From Pectinophora gossypiella (taxonomy: Eukaryota; Arthropoda; Insecta; Lepidoptera; Gelechiidae), in NCBI RefSeq assembly GCF_024362695.1, contig NC_065415.1:4133438-4197437 (forward strand): a DNA stretch of 64,000 bases. The letters are read 5' to 3'. How positions within the stretch are numbered: the first letter of the stretch is position 1; the number at the start of each line of letters is the position of its first letter. The notes under the pieces are model-generated. The model had not been told where the DNA came from. It did not search any database and was given only the letters and a program-made list of their open reading frames with translations. This document shows, in pieces, positions 43,240 through 53,973 of this stretch. Position numbers and translations under genes: made by a program.

Positions 43240-43432
43240 ATTACTTCCAGACAATATCCCAGGAAGAGGAAATTACTGAAAACCAGCGCTGGATGGCGCC
43301 ATAGCATGGCTCCATCACAGCACGAGCTGAGCCATTTCCTTTTGCCCGTATTCGTAATATTCATAATTACCTAGTTCTTATAACAATTGTAAATAGTTAC
43401 TGGCAATAAAATTATGTTATTCTTATTCTTCA
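43240..43432 (+). mobile_element. Probable LINE 3' end
   Basis: CGCTGGATGGCGCCATAGCA...CATTTCCTTTTGCCCG, then an AT-rich tail with AATAAAATTATG. Class assigned only on the shape of the end. Confidence 0.45.
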
Positions 43433-43794
43433 TTTAATACGGAGTCTGTGTCTACGTCCTACATCAGACATGGACATGCTGTTGAGACAATTTTATAATG
43501 TTCGACACCTGCATGTATGTACCTACACAGTTTCTCAATAAATGTTTCTTGTTTCTTGTCTTGTGATTTCTTTTGTGGGGCGGATTATATTTTAAACCTG
43601 GTATTAACTTTAGTCTTCGTTTGTAATAAGGCGTCTATTCGGTTGTGTCGGCGATGCATGGGCTCGGTCTATTCATGGATTTGATAGTAAACACATTACA
43701 TGTCTATTGCTGGACACGGATCGCCATTCATTTCATTCTACTGCAACTATTTTAGGCTCGAGATATCAAGTAAAGAGAGCTCGGTGTCGCATGG
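43433..43794. other. Unassigned DNA
   Basis: A LINE-like tail TCTCAATAAATGTTTCTTG is at 43532-43550. Nothing else recognised. Confidence 0.45.
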
Positions 43795-43860
43795 CAGTCG
43801 CTTTTGAATGAACTAGGGGTCTAAAAGGGCCACATAGAAGCAATTCATCTAAAAATCAGT
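43795..43860 (-). repeat. Repeat-8 fragment
   Basis: GGGTCTAAAAGGGCCACATA and GAAGCAATTCATCTAAAAA, reverse orientation. Confidence 0.6.
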
Positions 43861-44855
43861 AAGTCTAAACCAAACCTGAGTTATGAGGGTTAAAAAAATC
43901 GGCGAAAAGTTTTTAGATAAGATAGGTAGTGTTCTGCCATGCCTTTGCGCTTCGCTTTGCTTGTCTTGACTGGGGCTCTACCGTGTCCCCAGATATCCAT
44001 CGCAAGATGATCTGAGTGTGAAAGAGTAACAAACATTAAATCGCTTTTATAATATTAGTAGGAGTAGTAGAATAGGTCCTTCAGGAGACTATGTCTTAGC
44101 ACCACGGCCACTAGAGCAAGTTTTCTTAATAAAAAATATTCTTTTTTTAATAAAGAGTTGGTAATAAGTAAATAACATTACAGTCAAAGAAACTGTTTCC
44201 GTGTGTTGTTTATTTGGCAGCATAAAATATAAACCTTTTACATGGTATGAACTTTATTTATCGTTAAAAACTACGTAGGTACCAACATACAGACATTATA
44301 ATATTTTCGTCTAGGAAAAAGTTTGCGTTCGGCAGGTGTGCGAATATTAGAAAAAGTTGCCTTAAAATTATGAAACTTTTGGAAATTTGATATTGAAGGT
44401 TATTGTTCTTTAATAATAAATAGTAAAAAATAAAAGTAATTTTAATCTTGTAATTAATGTTCCAAATTCAAATTCTTTGTTAAAACGAAATTCAAGTGTG
44501 ACGATTAAATTGGGCTATGGGCAATATAAACAATTTATCATTCATGTCACTTAGTATCAAAAGTTATTTCACATAGTTTACTCAGAACTTGCGGTCCCAT
44601 GCTTGAGTTTATGTATTAGTACCTAGTTAGTTTACTTCTCGCGACAGTAGCGACACCTGTTGAAATTACCAGAAATAAAGTAGTTATACAAGTATTTCTG
44701 TCAGGCCTTGAATTGGCCTTTATCGTGTGCCCCGCCCTTATCGGCCCTGAAACTGGTACGTTCACCTCATTTACTTCGTTTGTGTCCTTGGCCCGTAGTT
44801 TCTTTTGAGAAACCGTTGTTTTTGTACAATTAATTGTTATTAGTTTTGAAGCCGA
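43861..44855. other. Unassigned AT-rich DNA
   Basis: A weak SINE-E trace (CCATCGCAAGATGATCTGAG) is near 43998-44017. Otherwise nothing recognised. Confidence 0.45.
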
Positions 44856-45608
44856 GAGTTCCTATGGTGGTACGGAAATAGGCTGCTTTCCAGCTAGTCA
44901 AATCAGGTACTTACTTTATACTAAACTTACTTGCTTACTTTAGTGGAATTTTCAGTCACAAAAGTATAGAAAAGAAAATATTTAAAAAAAACCCAAAAAA
45001 AAAAGACATGAATTTTGCGAAGTATAATTCCACTTGACATCAACTCAGAATCATGGTCTGAACCATCCCCCTCAGTATTCGTTACGATGTCACTAACTCC
45101 CTGTGTAGAGTTCCTATGGTGGTACGGAAATAGGCTGCTTTCCAACTAGTCAAATCAGGTACTTACTTTATACTAAACTTACTTGCTTACTTTAGTGGAA
45201 TTTTCAGTCACAAAAGTATAGAAAAGAAAATATTTTAAAAAAACCCAAAAAAAGACATGAATTTTGCGAAGTATAATTCCACTTGATATCAACTCAGAAT
45301 CATGGTCTGAACCATCCCCCTCAGTATTCGTTACGATGTCACTAACTCCCTGTGTAGAGTTCCTATGGTGGTACGGAAATAGGCTACTTTCCAACTAGTC
45401 AAATCAGGTACTTACTTTATACTAAACTTACTTGCTTACTTTACTTTAGTGGAATTTTCAGTCACAAAAGTATGGAAAAGAAAATAATTTTAAAACACCC
45501 AAAAAAAAACATGCATTTTGCGACGGATAATTCCACTTGATATCAGCCCAGAATCATGGTCTGAACCATCCCCCTCAGTATTCATTACGATGTCACTAAC
45601 CCCCTGTG
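44856..45608 (+). repeat. Three-copy 250-bp tandem array containing MITE-2
   Basis: Units start at 44856, 45108 and 45357 (GAGTTCCTATGGTGGTACGG). Each holds about 70 bp of flank, then one complete MITE-2 (TTTAGTGGAATTTTCAGTCA to CGATGTCACTAACTCCCTGT). Units 1 and 2 are almost identical. Unit 3 lacks a full next flank and is more diverged. The frames at 44927-45145 and 45179-45394 (minus) are the same MITE frame repeated. Confidence 0.92.
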
Positions 45609-45859
45609 AAGCATGATAAATACGTTTTCTAATTATAACAACGTACTTACTGAAATATAAAGTTTACCTTCGTCATGTTTACGATTGCATATCTCTCTAA
45701 ATATAGAGTTGTGTAATCTTTTAGCACACAGTTATAAATAATTTGCGTTTATCTTCCAGAGCGGTTTATAACTTACTATTTTTAAATTTAATTGACGAGT
45801 AAAATTTTTAGTCCGTCAGTAGGTAACTGGAGAGTTGAATCTGGTTACATCCACATACA

Positions 45860-46036
45860 CAAACACGCGGCTTACGTTTTAGTGTCGCGGGTTCGATTCC
45901 CGGCTAGGGCTCTACGGCATTGAATTCGACTATATCAGTTTGAATTCATATATAATTGATATCATGTGGTTTCCAAGATTTGTGCCCGGTAAATGGCAAT
46001 AGACTCGCGATATCATGTGGTTTCCGTGAATTAATT
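45860..46036 (+). mobile_element. tRNA-like SINE fragment
   Basis: GTGTCGCGGGTTCGATTCCC is a strong B box with only half a tRNA 5' of it. ATATCATGTGGTTTCC occurs twice downstream (45959 and 46010). Confidence 0.6.
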
Positions 46037-46255
46037 GTGAATTATTGTAGATTTGCTGATGGCATTAACTACTTAGCCGGACAAATGGGGAGCGCTGAAG
46101 GCTCTCACCCGGTACAACGTTTAAGACAACAGGCCTAATGGTGCCCAGTTGGGCGCGAACCTTGGCTCAGGGCGTCGCCTGAGAGGAAAAATATTTGAAA
46201 GAATTAATCGTCCCTAGTGGGTCAATAGCGATAAGCGCTGATTGAGGGAAGAGAA
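46037..46255 (-). mobile_element. Retroposon-G, near-complete
   Basis: GAATTATTGTAGATTTGCTG, ACTACTTAGCCGGACAAATG, CCCAGTTGGGCGCGAACCTT and GCGCTGATTGAGGGAAG follow the 20.4 kb copy throughout. Confidence 0.82.
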
Positions 46256-46292
46256 TAAACAAATACTACTATATAATGTACGTAGAAGTTGT

Positions 46293-46562
46293 GTTGAGGA
46301 GCTCGGTGCGCGATTGTTGAAGTAAAGCAACTTTCGCAAAGGCCGGTCATTGGATGGGTGACCACAAAAAAAAGTTTTCATCTCGAGCTCCTCCGTGCTT
46401 CGGAAGGCACGTTAAGCCGTTGGTCCCGGCTGCATTAGCAGTCGTTAATAACCATCGATCCGCACTGGGCCCGCGTGGTGGTTTAAGGCCCGATCTCCCT
46501 ACCCATTCATAGGGAAGGCCCGTGCCCCAGCAGTGGGGACGTTAATGGGCTGATGATGATGA
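46293..46562 (+). mobile_element. SINE-C lacking its tRNA A box
   Basis: GAGGAGCTCGGTGCGCGATT: about 25 bases including the A box are deleted, while 5S box C GGATGGGTGACC (46352-46363) and the rest are intact. Confidence 0.92.
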
Positions 46563-46663
46563 ATGTATAAGTAAAAGGGTCCCTCTCGGCCCCGTACCAT
46601 ACCAATACGAGCGTGGACCGAGCTTCGTTTACCTTAATAGATCACTTTAGTTAATGAGGGAAT

Positions 46664-47022
46664 ATTCAGGCTACGTTCACCAAAAACAATATAGATGGCG
46701 CTGTACAGCTTTAACGTGATAATTACCTATTTTCTCATTACTCGGGTACATAATTATTACAAAATACAATGTAAGTAATAGGCAGAAGCATATATAAAAA
46801 TAATTTTTGCTTGATACTTGGATTACATTATTGTATAGAATTATGTTGCTACCTACATTGCTTTTATTTTGATCAGAATAATAATGGGTGGAAGTTGTAA
46901 TTGTGCCTGTGTAATAAAAAATAATGCAATGTTTGTTATTCATGAAATTAGAAGGTTAAACGAAGGAAACTCTGTACAACGCCATCTATATTGTTTTTAA
47001 GGAACGCAGCGTGGAAAGTCGA
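46664..47022 (-). mobile_element. MITE-3, uninterrupted copy
   Basis: Inverted ends CAGGCTACGTTCACCAAAAA / TTTTTAAGGAACGCAGCGTG with ATATAGATGGCGCTGTACAG and its complement just inside. About 360 bp. This is the reference copy for recognising the nested ones. Confidence 0.92.
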
Positions 47023-47374
47023 TGAATAATGTAAACGAATTTTGTGTGATGGGTTCGGCATCTGTTACCATGCGGTTCATAATTTAATCTGAGGACTTCA
47101 TATCAAAATGGCTGCAAGTTATTGTTGGAAACACCAACATTACCAACGTAATTTTGGCTGTCAATTTGACAACCAACTCCTTTTTTTATAGCTGTCATAA
47201 TTTTTTTAAATATAATTTCGCTGTATTGATTTATCGAACATCGTTCGCATTGTACTCAAAATAATTATAAAATTATACGTGAAAGTGCTACCAACAAATC
47301 GTGGTCTTCTTCAATCGTACTTCCACCACACACCAGCCCTTCAGCCCAACAGAAGTTGTACAGTTATCTTTTAA
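47023..47374. other. Unassigned AT-rich DNA
   Basis: Nothing recognisable. Confidence 0.45.
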
Positions 47375-47701
47375 TTACTTTCGAATAACAGATTTCCACT
47401 CCTCGCCATCTTTTGTAGCCTCTGTAGCTTGCTCCCATGATATGCCAAGAATTTTTAAGTCTCGGTCAACCGAACGTCGTCCGGTCTCTTTGGGCCGCCC
47501 CCTATTGCTTTTTAATATGTCCCAACACAAATCTCTCTCTCTATTTAAGAGCTGCGCTCTTGTCGGTGGAGTAATCGCCATTCCTCTCTTCTTCCCGCCA
47601 AAACCTTCACCTCCCGATACGACACGACCTGTACCTTCTCTTTTATTTGTTTCATAACACACACAAATACCAAATGAATAATCACTTAAATGTAAGTACA
47701 T
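47375..47701 (-). mobile_element. LINE-a 3' end fused to a second LINE C-terminus
   Basis: One 108-codon minus-strand frame. In another phase, 47665-47560 reads KVQVVSYREVKVLAGRREEW and LLHRQERSS, which is LINE-a. In frame, 47540-47378 reads NRGRPKETGRRSVDRDL..LGISWEQATEATKDGEEWKSV, the GRPK-x-T-W-R-R / W-x-x-A-x-x-x-x-x-D-R-x-x-W-R ending of a different LINE. The single frame is an accident of fusion, not a gene. Confidence 0.75.
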
Positions 47702-48319
47702 TTTTACAACACCCGCATTACTATTCTTTTCAATCGAAAACGCACAATGACTTTGACTAACTTATCTCATATCGCAGTGGGATTAATAAGATAGGTGAAA
47801 AACAATAAACTCCGGTAATTCCCATGACCTTTGCTTTATTGTAGGTGTTGAACAACATCCTTGACGTTGCTTTTACTGATAACACTATATTGACACTATA
47901 CCTCACGACCCAATTACTCTAGCTATAGAGGCGGCCAATCAGCTCGCAACAAAAACTATTTACACCTTTTTGGATAAAGGTACCCTTTTCCTTACCTTTG
48001 CTTACTTACTTACTTTTTTACTTCTTACTTACTTACTTCAGGAGCCCGTAGCTCGAAAACGGGTGGGAATTTAGAAAAGTGTATAATGACAATGTTTTAG
48101 ATAATTTTATGACCTTTTATTCAATGGTAGAACTTTTTTCTCTAGGACGCACCATTATTGAGATATAAGCGAAAAACCCAAAAGTGGGACCTTTTCCCCC
48201 TCCCCCACTCCGGCTCGCCCCCTAGACGCGGGGATTTTTAGTATGTTATCTCCCTAAACACCTTGAACACATTCCTGAAGAAAAAACTATAGGATCCCAC
48301 GCACTCTAGAAACACTTTA
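47702..48319. other. Unassigned DNA with a (TTAC)n run
   Basis: TTACTTACTTACT repeats occur at 48000-48040. No gene seen. Confidence 0.5.
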
Positions 48320-48684
48320 TTGATCGGACTAGTAGCAACATAATTCTATACTTACATAATATGATCGAAATATCAAGCAACAATTATTTTTATATATCCT
48401 TCTGCCATAACAATGTATTTTGGAATAATTATGTACCCGAGAGTAATGAGAAAATAGGTTATTATCACGTTAAAACTGAACAGCGCCATCTATATTCTTC
48501 TTCTATCGTGTGGGTTGTGAGGTGGATTACCAACCTCGTCAACCCTGGTGTCAGGGTTACTATTGAGCCGCCAAAAGCCCCTGACATGACTCATAAAACG
48601 ACTACGTACTTACATCCATCCATCCATATATCCATCTATACTGTTTTTGGTGAAAGTATCCAGGAAAGCTTCTCTTGTACATAG
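48320..48684 (+). mobile_element. MITE-3 interrupted by a SINE-B end
   Basis: AGCAACATAATTCTATACTT to GAACAGCGCCATCTATA, then SINE-B tail 48492-48630 (minus), then CCATCTATACTGTTTTTGGT with a terminal repeat. CCATCTATA is duplicated across the junction. The left terminus is missing. Confidence 0.85.
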
Positions 48685-48889
48685 AGATCCTTGCGAGTAC
48701 TCAGATTTATTTTATTATTAGGAAGGACCTTCGCATGCAACAAATGTTGTCCTAAAGCTCTCGAGATACGGCCGACAGAAACAGAAAATGGCTTTTAGTC
48801 CCATGACCCCTGTGAAGGGCAATAGAAACAACAGTATCTGAAAGAATGCTTATTTTGCTTCCTTATGTATTGCGTTAACATCATAGAAG

Positions 48890-49012
48890 GGAACTTCTAT
48901 GAAGCAAAGTTCCCTTCTATGATGCTACAAGGAAAGAGAGGAAGGGGAAGACAAGGAAGAGCTTACTTGGAACAGATTAAAAAGAAGGCGAAGGTCGTGA
49001 AAGAATTGCCCT
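48890..49012 (+). mobile_element. LINE-a C-terminus
   Basis: Encodes MMLQGKRGRGRQGRAYLEQI then KKKAKVVKEL, parallel to 13.7 kb. Frame open over 35 codons, no catalytic motif. Confidence 0.72.
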
Positions 49013-49132
49013 CAAAAAATTGAATTGAATCAGTGTTGCCCTCTGGGTAAATTTTCACTGAACCCTGGCCTTTTTTGGTGAGCTGCGGCACCCATATACC
49101 TTTATGTTTTCTAACTGAATATTAATGTCAAT

Positions 49133-49390
49133 ACATTGTTTTAAGTTTACGCGGTTATTATCATAATTAAAGCACATAATAACGGGTTCTTACCGCGTTT
49201 AAATGGGGATATGAGACTCCCGATATTTCGACACTGTTGCAAGTGCCATGATCACGGGATGACTGATGAGATTGGAGTGGAGTAGGTAGATCCATAATTT
49301 TCATGGCACTTGCAACAGTGTCGAAATATCGGGAGTCTCATATCCCCATTTAAACGCGGTAAGAACCCGTTATTATGTGCTTTAATTATG
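49133..49390. mobile_element. Palindromic element P, copy 2, with 12-bp TSD
   Basis: Arms CATAATTAAAGCACATAATA...CACTGTTGCAAGTGCCATG (49162-49250) and the complement at 49302-49390 pair over almost 90 bp with a 51-nt centre. ATTAATGTCAAT flanks at 49121-49132 and 49391-49402. Confidence 0.92.
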
Positions 49391-49494
49391 ATTAATGTCA
49401 ATGTGTGTATATTTTAATGTTGTAAATGTATATGTGTGTCGTTGATTTTACCTGAATAAACTTTATTATTATTATTATTATTTTTTAATTGGCA

Positions 49495-49562
49495 TTTGAT
49501 AGACAAGAATGGAGAATGCTAGACCGACAAGTGGCTCTTAAATTAATGATAATGATTATGTA
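49495..49562 (+). mobile_element. LINE-a-type 3' end
   Basis: AGAATGGAGAATGCTAGACC, GACAAGTGGCTCTTAAATTA, ATGATAATGAT. Confidence 0.65.
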
Positions 49563-49581
49563 TTGCGTCATAATTGTAACA

Positions 49582-49738
49582 TCAATCACGCCTGTATTCC
49601 TGAAGGAGTAGGAAGAGGTGAATAGTACTTACGTCCTCGCCAGCTGTGTTTAAGTCCTATGTAGTAGGGGGCGAGCCTAATGTACCAGGCACCAATCCAC
49701 ACAGGCCTATTGTATCCTGGAAACCAACTGATATCAAT
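49582..49738 (+). mobile_element. SINE-F-like copy
   Basis: ATCACGCCTGTATTCCTGAA, GTTTAAGTCCTATGTAGTAG and GGGGGCGAGCC. Related in its head to 11.0 kb but with a different body. Confidence 0.55.
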
Positions 49739-50544
49739 AACAGTCTACTTCATATTTATTTCTTCATATAAGTAAGTACACTTTAAAAATCATGTTCGGG
49801 CCATTCATAAAGTCGAAAAGTCTTTTTTTTCCAAGTGTGTGTTTTTAAGGGAGTTTACAAGTTTTTAGTAATATTTATTACTTCGTAAACTTTAGAAACA
49901 AAGTAAAAAGAGTCAATAAAGCAAAATGTTTCCGCAAATGTACTGTAAGTAATTAATATTCTGCACCAAATTCACGTTACGGTTTTAAATAAATTTCACG
50001 TGTCACGCCTCATTGGTGGACCGTGTTTCAACACTACTTAATTATGTGTCTGTTTCTACCGGTGCACAGTTTAAAATATTATTTAAAAGAAGACGCGATA
50101 AAAATTTTAATAAGGCGGCAAAGAACAAAGGAAACAAAGAAATTTATTCTATGAAGGAAAATTTTAAAATCCAATGTGGCCACCTGGGTGCACTTAATAA
50201 TTATAGACTGAATGTAAAATAATTGCAATGCTATCGATATAATCGTTTATATCTAGCAATTATTAGATATCACTACATAGTATAAAACAAAGTCTCTTTT
50301 TCTGTCCCTATATAGGGATATAAATTAGTTTTAAAGATTTCAGATATCAAAAAAGTTTTAAAACTACGCAACGGATTTTGATGCAGTTTTTTTAATAGAT
50401 AGAGTGATTCAAGAGGAAGGTTTATATGTATAATAATATCCATTAAATATTGAAGAAATACTGTTATTTTTGAGGTTTTTATTGTGATGTCGTAAATAAT
50501 TTCATTTTTTTTCCTCCGCATTGCACCCGGGGCGGGTCGCTAGT
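49739..50544. other. Unassigned AT-rich DNA
   Basis: No domain in the frames at 50013-50222 or 50273-50521. Nothing else recognised. Confidence 0.45.
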
Positions 50545-50555
50545 TCAATATAATT

Positions 50556-50863
50556 GTAAAACGCTTGCTAGGTCGCAGATTCGAATCCAGCACAGGCCTA
50601 GACCAATGATTGTCTAATTTGTTTTCTAATGCACGTTTAGATTACAAATGATTATCACGTGCTGGAACGACACGGTGAAGGAAATCATTGTGAGGAAACC
50701 CACATTCCCGAGAAATGCATTTTCGGAGGTGACTTAAATTGTATTGGGCTGGTTTTCCCTTCGCAGGTTGGAAGGTCAGACGGGTAGTCACTTCTTTAAA
50801 AAACCGGGCTTGTCAAAACTTCAGGATAGGTAAGCAGACCCTGTGAAAAACGGGATAATGCTA
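50556..50863 (+). mobile_element. SINE-D, 5'-truncated and diverged
   Basis: GGTCGCAGATTCGAATCCAG, GATTATCACGTGCTGGAACG, CGAGAAATGCATTTTCGGAG and AAACGGGATAATGCTAG. Confidence 0.88.
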
Positions 50864-51446
50864 GTTTATTTAGAAAATAATCAATATAAAGTCGATTATC
50901 AGGAAACACTAAAAATATCACTGGTATATAATATGATAGCTTGCATAAACCCTGTCACTGGCAGCGCCCACCCGTCGATGTGACGAGTAGAAGGTTTGTT
51001 TTCCCAATGACACGCCATGGGTGCAATTACTGCTGGACGTTGCTAATGGAATGGAAAGCTTTCCAATTGTGGCATAAACGACTGAATTCCATTTATCTGT
51101 CATTACCGTAGCGAAATGAAGGTTGATGGATTACTAGATATCTTTTAGCAGGTTCAGAACTTATTGGTTTCTGTTTTCTAGTCAATTTTGGAATGGTTTG
51201 TCGTCACAATCAGGGTAGATACGAATAGACAAATATTGGACTCGATATTTTCACACTGAGTTTTCCGTAAGCCCGAAAGCGTGCAATAAAAACAAAATAT
51301 CTACTTGAGTTACTTATGTGTTGTCGGAAGTCGGAGGTCTGTACCTTCCTCGTAAGTCACGTAGAGTGAAAATGTATAGGTCTATTTTATTTGTGTTGAA
51401 AACACAATTCCTTAAACGACCTTTGACTCTAGAAGAAAGACGAACG
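50864..51446. other. Unassigned DNA
   Basis: No gene or named repeat. Confidence 0.45.
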
Positions 51447-51712
51447 GCCTAAGTGCAGTACTTGAGCGTTGGGCTTACGATCGGGAGGTCCTGGATAGGA
51501 ATTCAGGGGAGAACATATCACAAAAAAATTTAAGGACGTTACCCGATTGTCTGACAGTAGGATGACCAGTACACAAGGCACGTCAAGCAGTCGGTTCCAG
51601 CTGATTACTTAAGTAAGTATGTAGCCGTTACGTGAGCCATGTCAAGAACGTGAGTGATGAAGTCGGTCATTGACCTCACATTGCTCACAACCTACACGAA
51701 AGAAGACTCGAA
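51447..51712 (+). mobile_element. SINE-B, strongly diverged copy
   Basis: CGGCCTAAGTGCAGTACTTG, AGCGTTGGGCTTACGATCGG, AACATATCACAAAAAAATT, TAAGTATGTAGCCGTTACGT and CACACGAAAG-like end. An old insertion. Confidence 0.8.
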
Positions 51713-52214
51713 ACGAAAAACAGCTGGACGCATTCTAAGTGCCAACTTACGTGTTTTTTAATTACTTCTAATCCTGTGTAGAAGTTATAGCAATATTTTT
51801 ACTAGAGTCACAGTCTGAGAGTTTCCGTGCGGTATTTCACTTTTAAAGCCGATTCCAATGAGCAGCTTTCCCAAGTTTTAATAAACTCTTAACCCTTGTC
51901 CAGCCGGGTTCGTTTTACTTTAAAGATTCTTCGAAAGGTTCTAAACTTCAAGTGAACTGGTAGAGACGACATATTGTTTGCCTTTTTTTTTCAATAAATG
52001 GTCAAATGTTTAGAATTTACACTGTACAGAAAAAAAAGAAGTAAAGAAAAACAAGAAAGTGGTAATATTGTACAAAAGAGATCGTTTGCTTTATAATTTT
52101 AGTGAGGCATGATGATGTAGGTACCTGGTCTATAGTAATTTTGTGTAGGTACCTAAGGGCCACAGAAAGGTAATCCCAGGGACTGTAACTTAGAACCTGA
52201 TAGAGGGAAGCAGT
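51713..52214. other. Unassigned AT-rich DNA
   Basis: Nothing recognisable. Confidence 0.45.
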
Positions 52215-52418
52215 AACTATCAGTACTATTCAGTGGCGGAGGACAGGAGTCTTGGTACGGCTTTGAAATTTACTGCTCTGGACGCCATTCCACTCGCGTC
52301 AGATAGAGTATTGCGGGGCGGAATGCAAGAGGGAAACCACTGCTCTATTTTTCCCTAAAAAGTAGCAAGGAATGCTAAGCCGACTAGAGCGTGGCTCTTA
52401 AATTAGTGATGACCTAAG
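52215..52418 (+). mobile_element. LINE-a-type 3' end with longer upstream part
   Basis: CGCCATTCCACTCGCGTCAG, GAGGGAAACCACTGCTC, AAAAAGTAGCAAGGAATGC and GCGTGGCTCTTAAATTAGTG. It extends the same end seen reversed at 19.26-19.38 kb. Confidence 0.7.
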
Positions 52419-52639
52419 GGCCATATCTCACTAGAACACCACCGCGCCACCAATAAAATATACCTAGGTAAGCAGTTGTGGTGCTTATTAAACTTCATAT
52501 TTTTTTATCGTAACCAGAATTCGAACCTGTGACTCTACGATGTAAGCCACGCGATCTCTGAACAGGGTTATCACGTATTTTTCTCCTCAGACAGTCATCA
52601 GAAAGTTAAGAAACAGATCCTATTTTCCTGTAACCTAAG

Positions 52640-52740
52640 GCCGCCTGTTGTGCTTTTCTGTATAATTATGTTGTCCTTATCTCTGTATTTTGTGTCCATT
52701 GTGCTCAATAAAGTATTTTATCTATTCATCAATCTATCTA
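52640..52740 (+). mobile_element. LINE-like 3' tail
   Basis: GCTTTTCTGTATAATTATGT then TGTGCTCAATAAAGTATTTT, resembling CR1-type ends; no coding remains. Confidence 0.45.
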
Positions 52741-52992
52741 CTCGTATTATCAAACCCAATCAGCACCCTATTTTAAAATAAAAATCCTAAAAAATTAAAG
52801 GTCGACCAAGGATACCTAAGATATTTTGCCTGTGTAGACGTTTTCTTATCTTATTTAAGGGGATGTCATCGAATCCCAGTCTGAAGAATTCTTTTAATCA
52901 TTTGAAGATAATATTCTTACAAGTTCCTGTTATTAAGGCTACGTCAGTTGTTTTGTTTTCTTTGCATATGTGCTTTTTATAAGCATCATTGG

Positions 52993-53074
52993 TTTAGGCT
53001 TGTGCTGGATTTGAACCTGAAACCTCAAAGTGAGAGGCAAGCGTTCTACCAACTGGGCTACCACGGCTCTTCCA
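52993..53074 (-). mobile_element. SINE-D head
   Basis: Reverse of the tRNA-like head: TGGATTTGAACCTGAAACCT, GAGAGGCAAGCGTTCTACCA and ACTGGGCTACCACGGCTC. Only the head is present, without the body. Confidence 0.85.
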
Positions 53075-53289
53075 CAAGCCGTGTTAATAAAGATAATCTT
53101 ATTTTCTTCGAAATACAAAGTAACTAATATAATAAAAAAAACATAAGTATTAAAGGATTTTTGTTTATTTATTTATTTATGTTTATTTAAGAATAAGAAT
53201 AAGAATACAATTTAAGAATTTATGTACATATAGCACTGTACATATGTACATATAGCAATTTGTTATACATATAGCACTAACGTGTGCTT

Positions 53290-53692
53290 AGAGAAATTAA
53301 CAAAGTTAAGATCGAAAAAAATTCTAACTCGGACGGGGCTTGGACCCGCAACTCTTATCAAGCCAGGACGAGGGTGTTAACCATTACACCACCTGGTCCT
53401 CCTCTTGACCATGCGACACTCTTCGATCTATGTTCAGTCATGAGCAATATAATGTACCCACTTTAGGACCCTGTTTCCCATCAAAACGTATAAATCTTTC
53501 GCCTTTTTTACATATTTGACATTTAGTGAGACTTACAGTTCAATTTGTCAAAAAAGGTAATGTGACATGGTACCAAAGTGTATACATATTAATGCTCGTG
53601 ACCGTATCATCAGTATCGTTGTATGTTCTGCGGGTTCAAGCCCCGTCCGAGTCAGAATTGTTTTCGATTTAAATTTCTCTTTGTCAAAACAT
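53290..53692. mobile_element. Inverted tRNA-like SINE pair around MITE-1
   Basis: AACTCGGACGGGGCTTGGAC (53334) and the complementary GGGTTCAAGCCCCGTCCGAG (53635) form arms of about 60 bp. The left arm continues into a tRNA-like head on the minus strand (TGGTGTAATGGTTAACACCC). MITE-1 lies in the spacer. Confidence 0.75.
53433..53607. mobile_element. MITE-1 with a 37-bp insertion
   Basis: TTCAGTCATGAGCAATATAA to ATTAATGCTCGTGACCGTA, with CCCATCAAAACGTATAAATC and nearby bases inserted after ACCCTGTT. Confidence 0.9.
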
Positions 53693-53973
53693 ATTACCTA
53701 CTTACGAAATAACCTACGAGAATCATAGACTATAAACTTGTAATGGAATATCGTCGAACATACTCGGCTAAGTATTGGTTGTCAGTGTTGCCACACTCGA
53801 TACAAATCCTCTGCATCTATTATTCATGATTCCAGATCGATTCTTGAAATAGAGCCTTTTCTATTGAATGTAGGTATAGTCAGCAAAAGGAAATTTATTC
53901 TTTTTGTTTTGAGAATAACTGGGTACGAAGCTGACGCAATGTTATTTCATTTCGTTTATTATAACGTGTCTAG

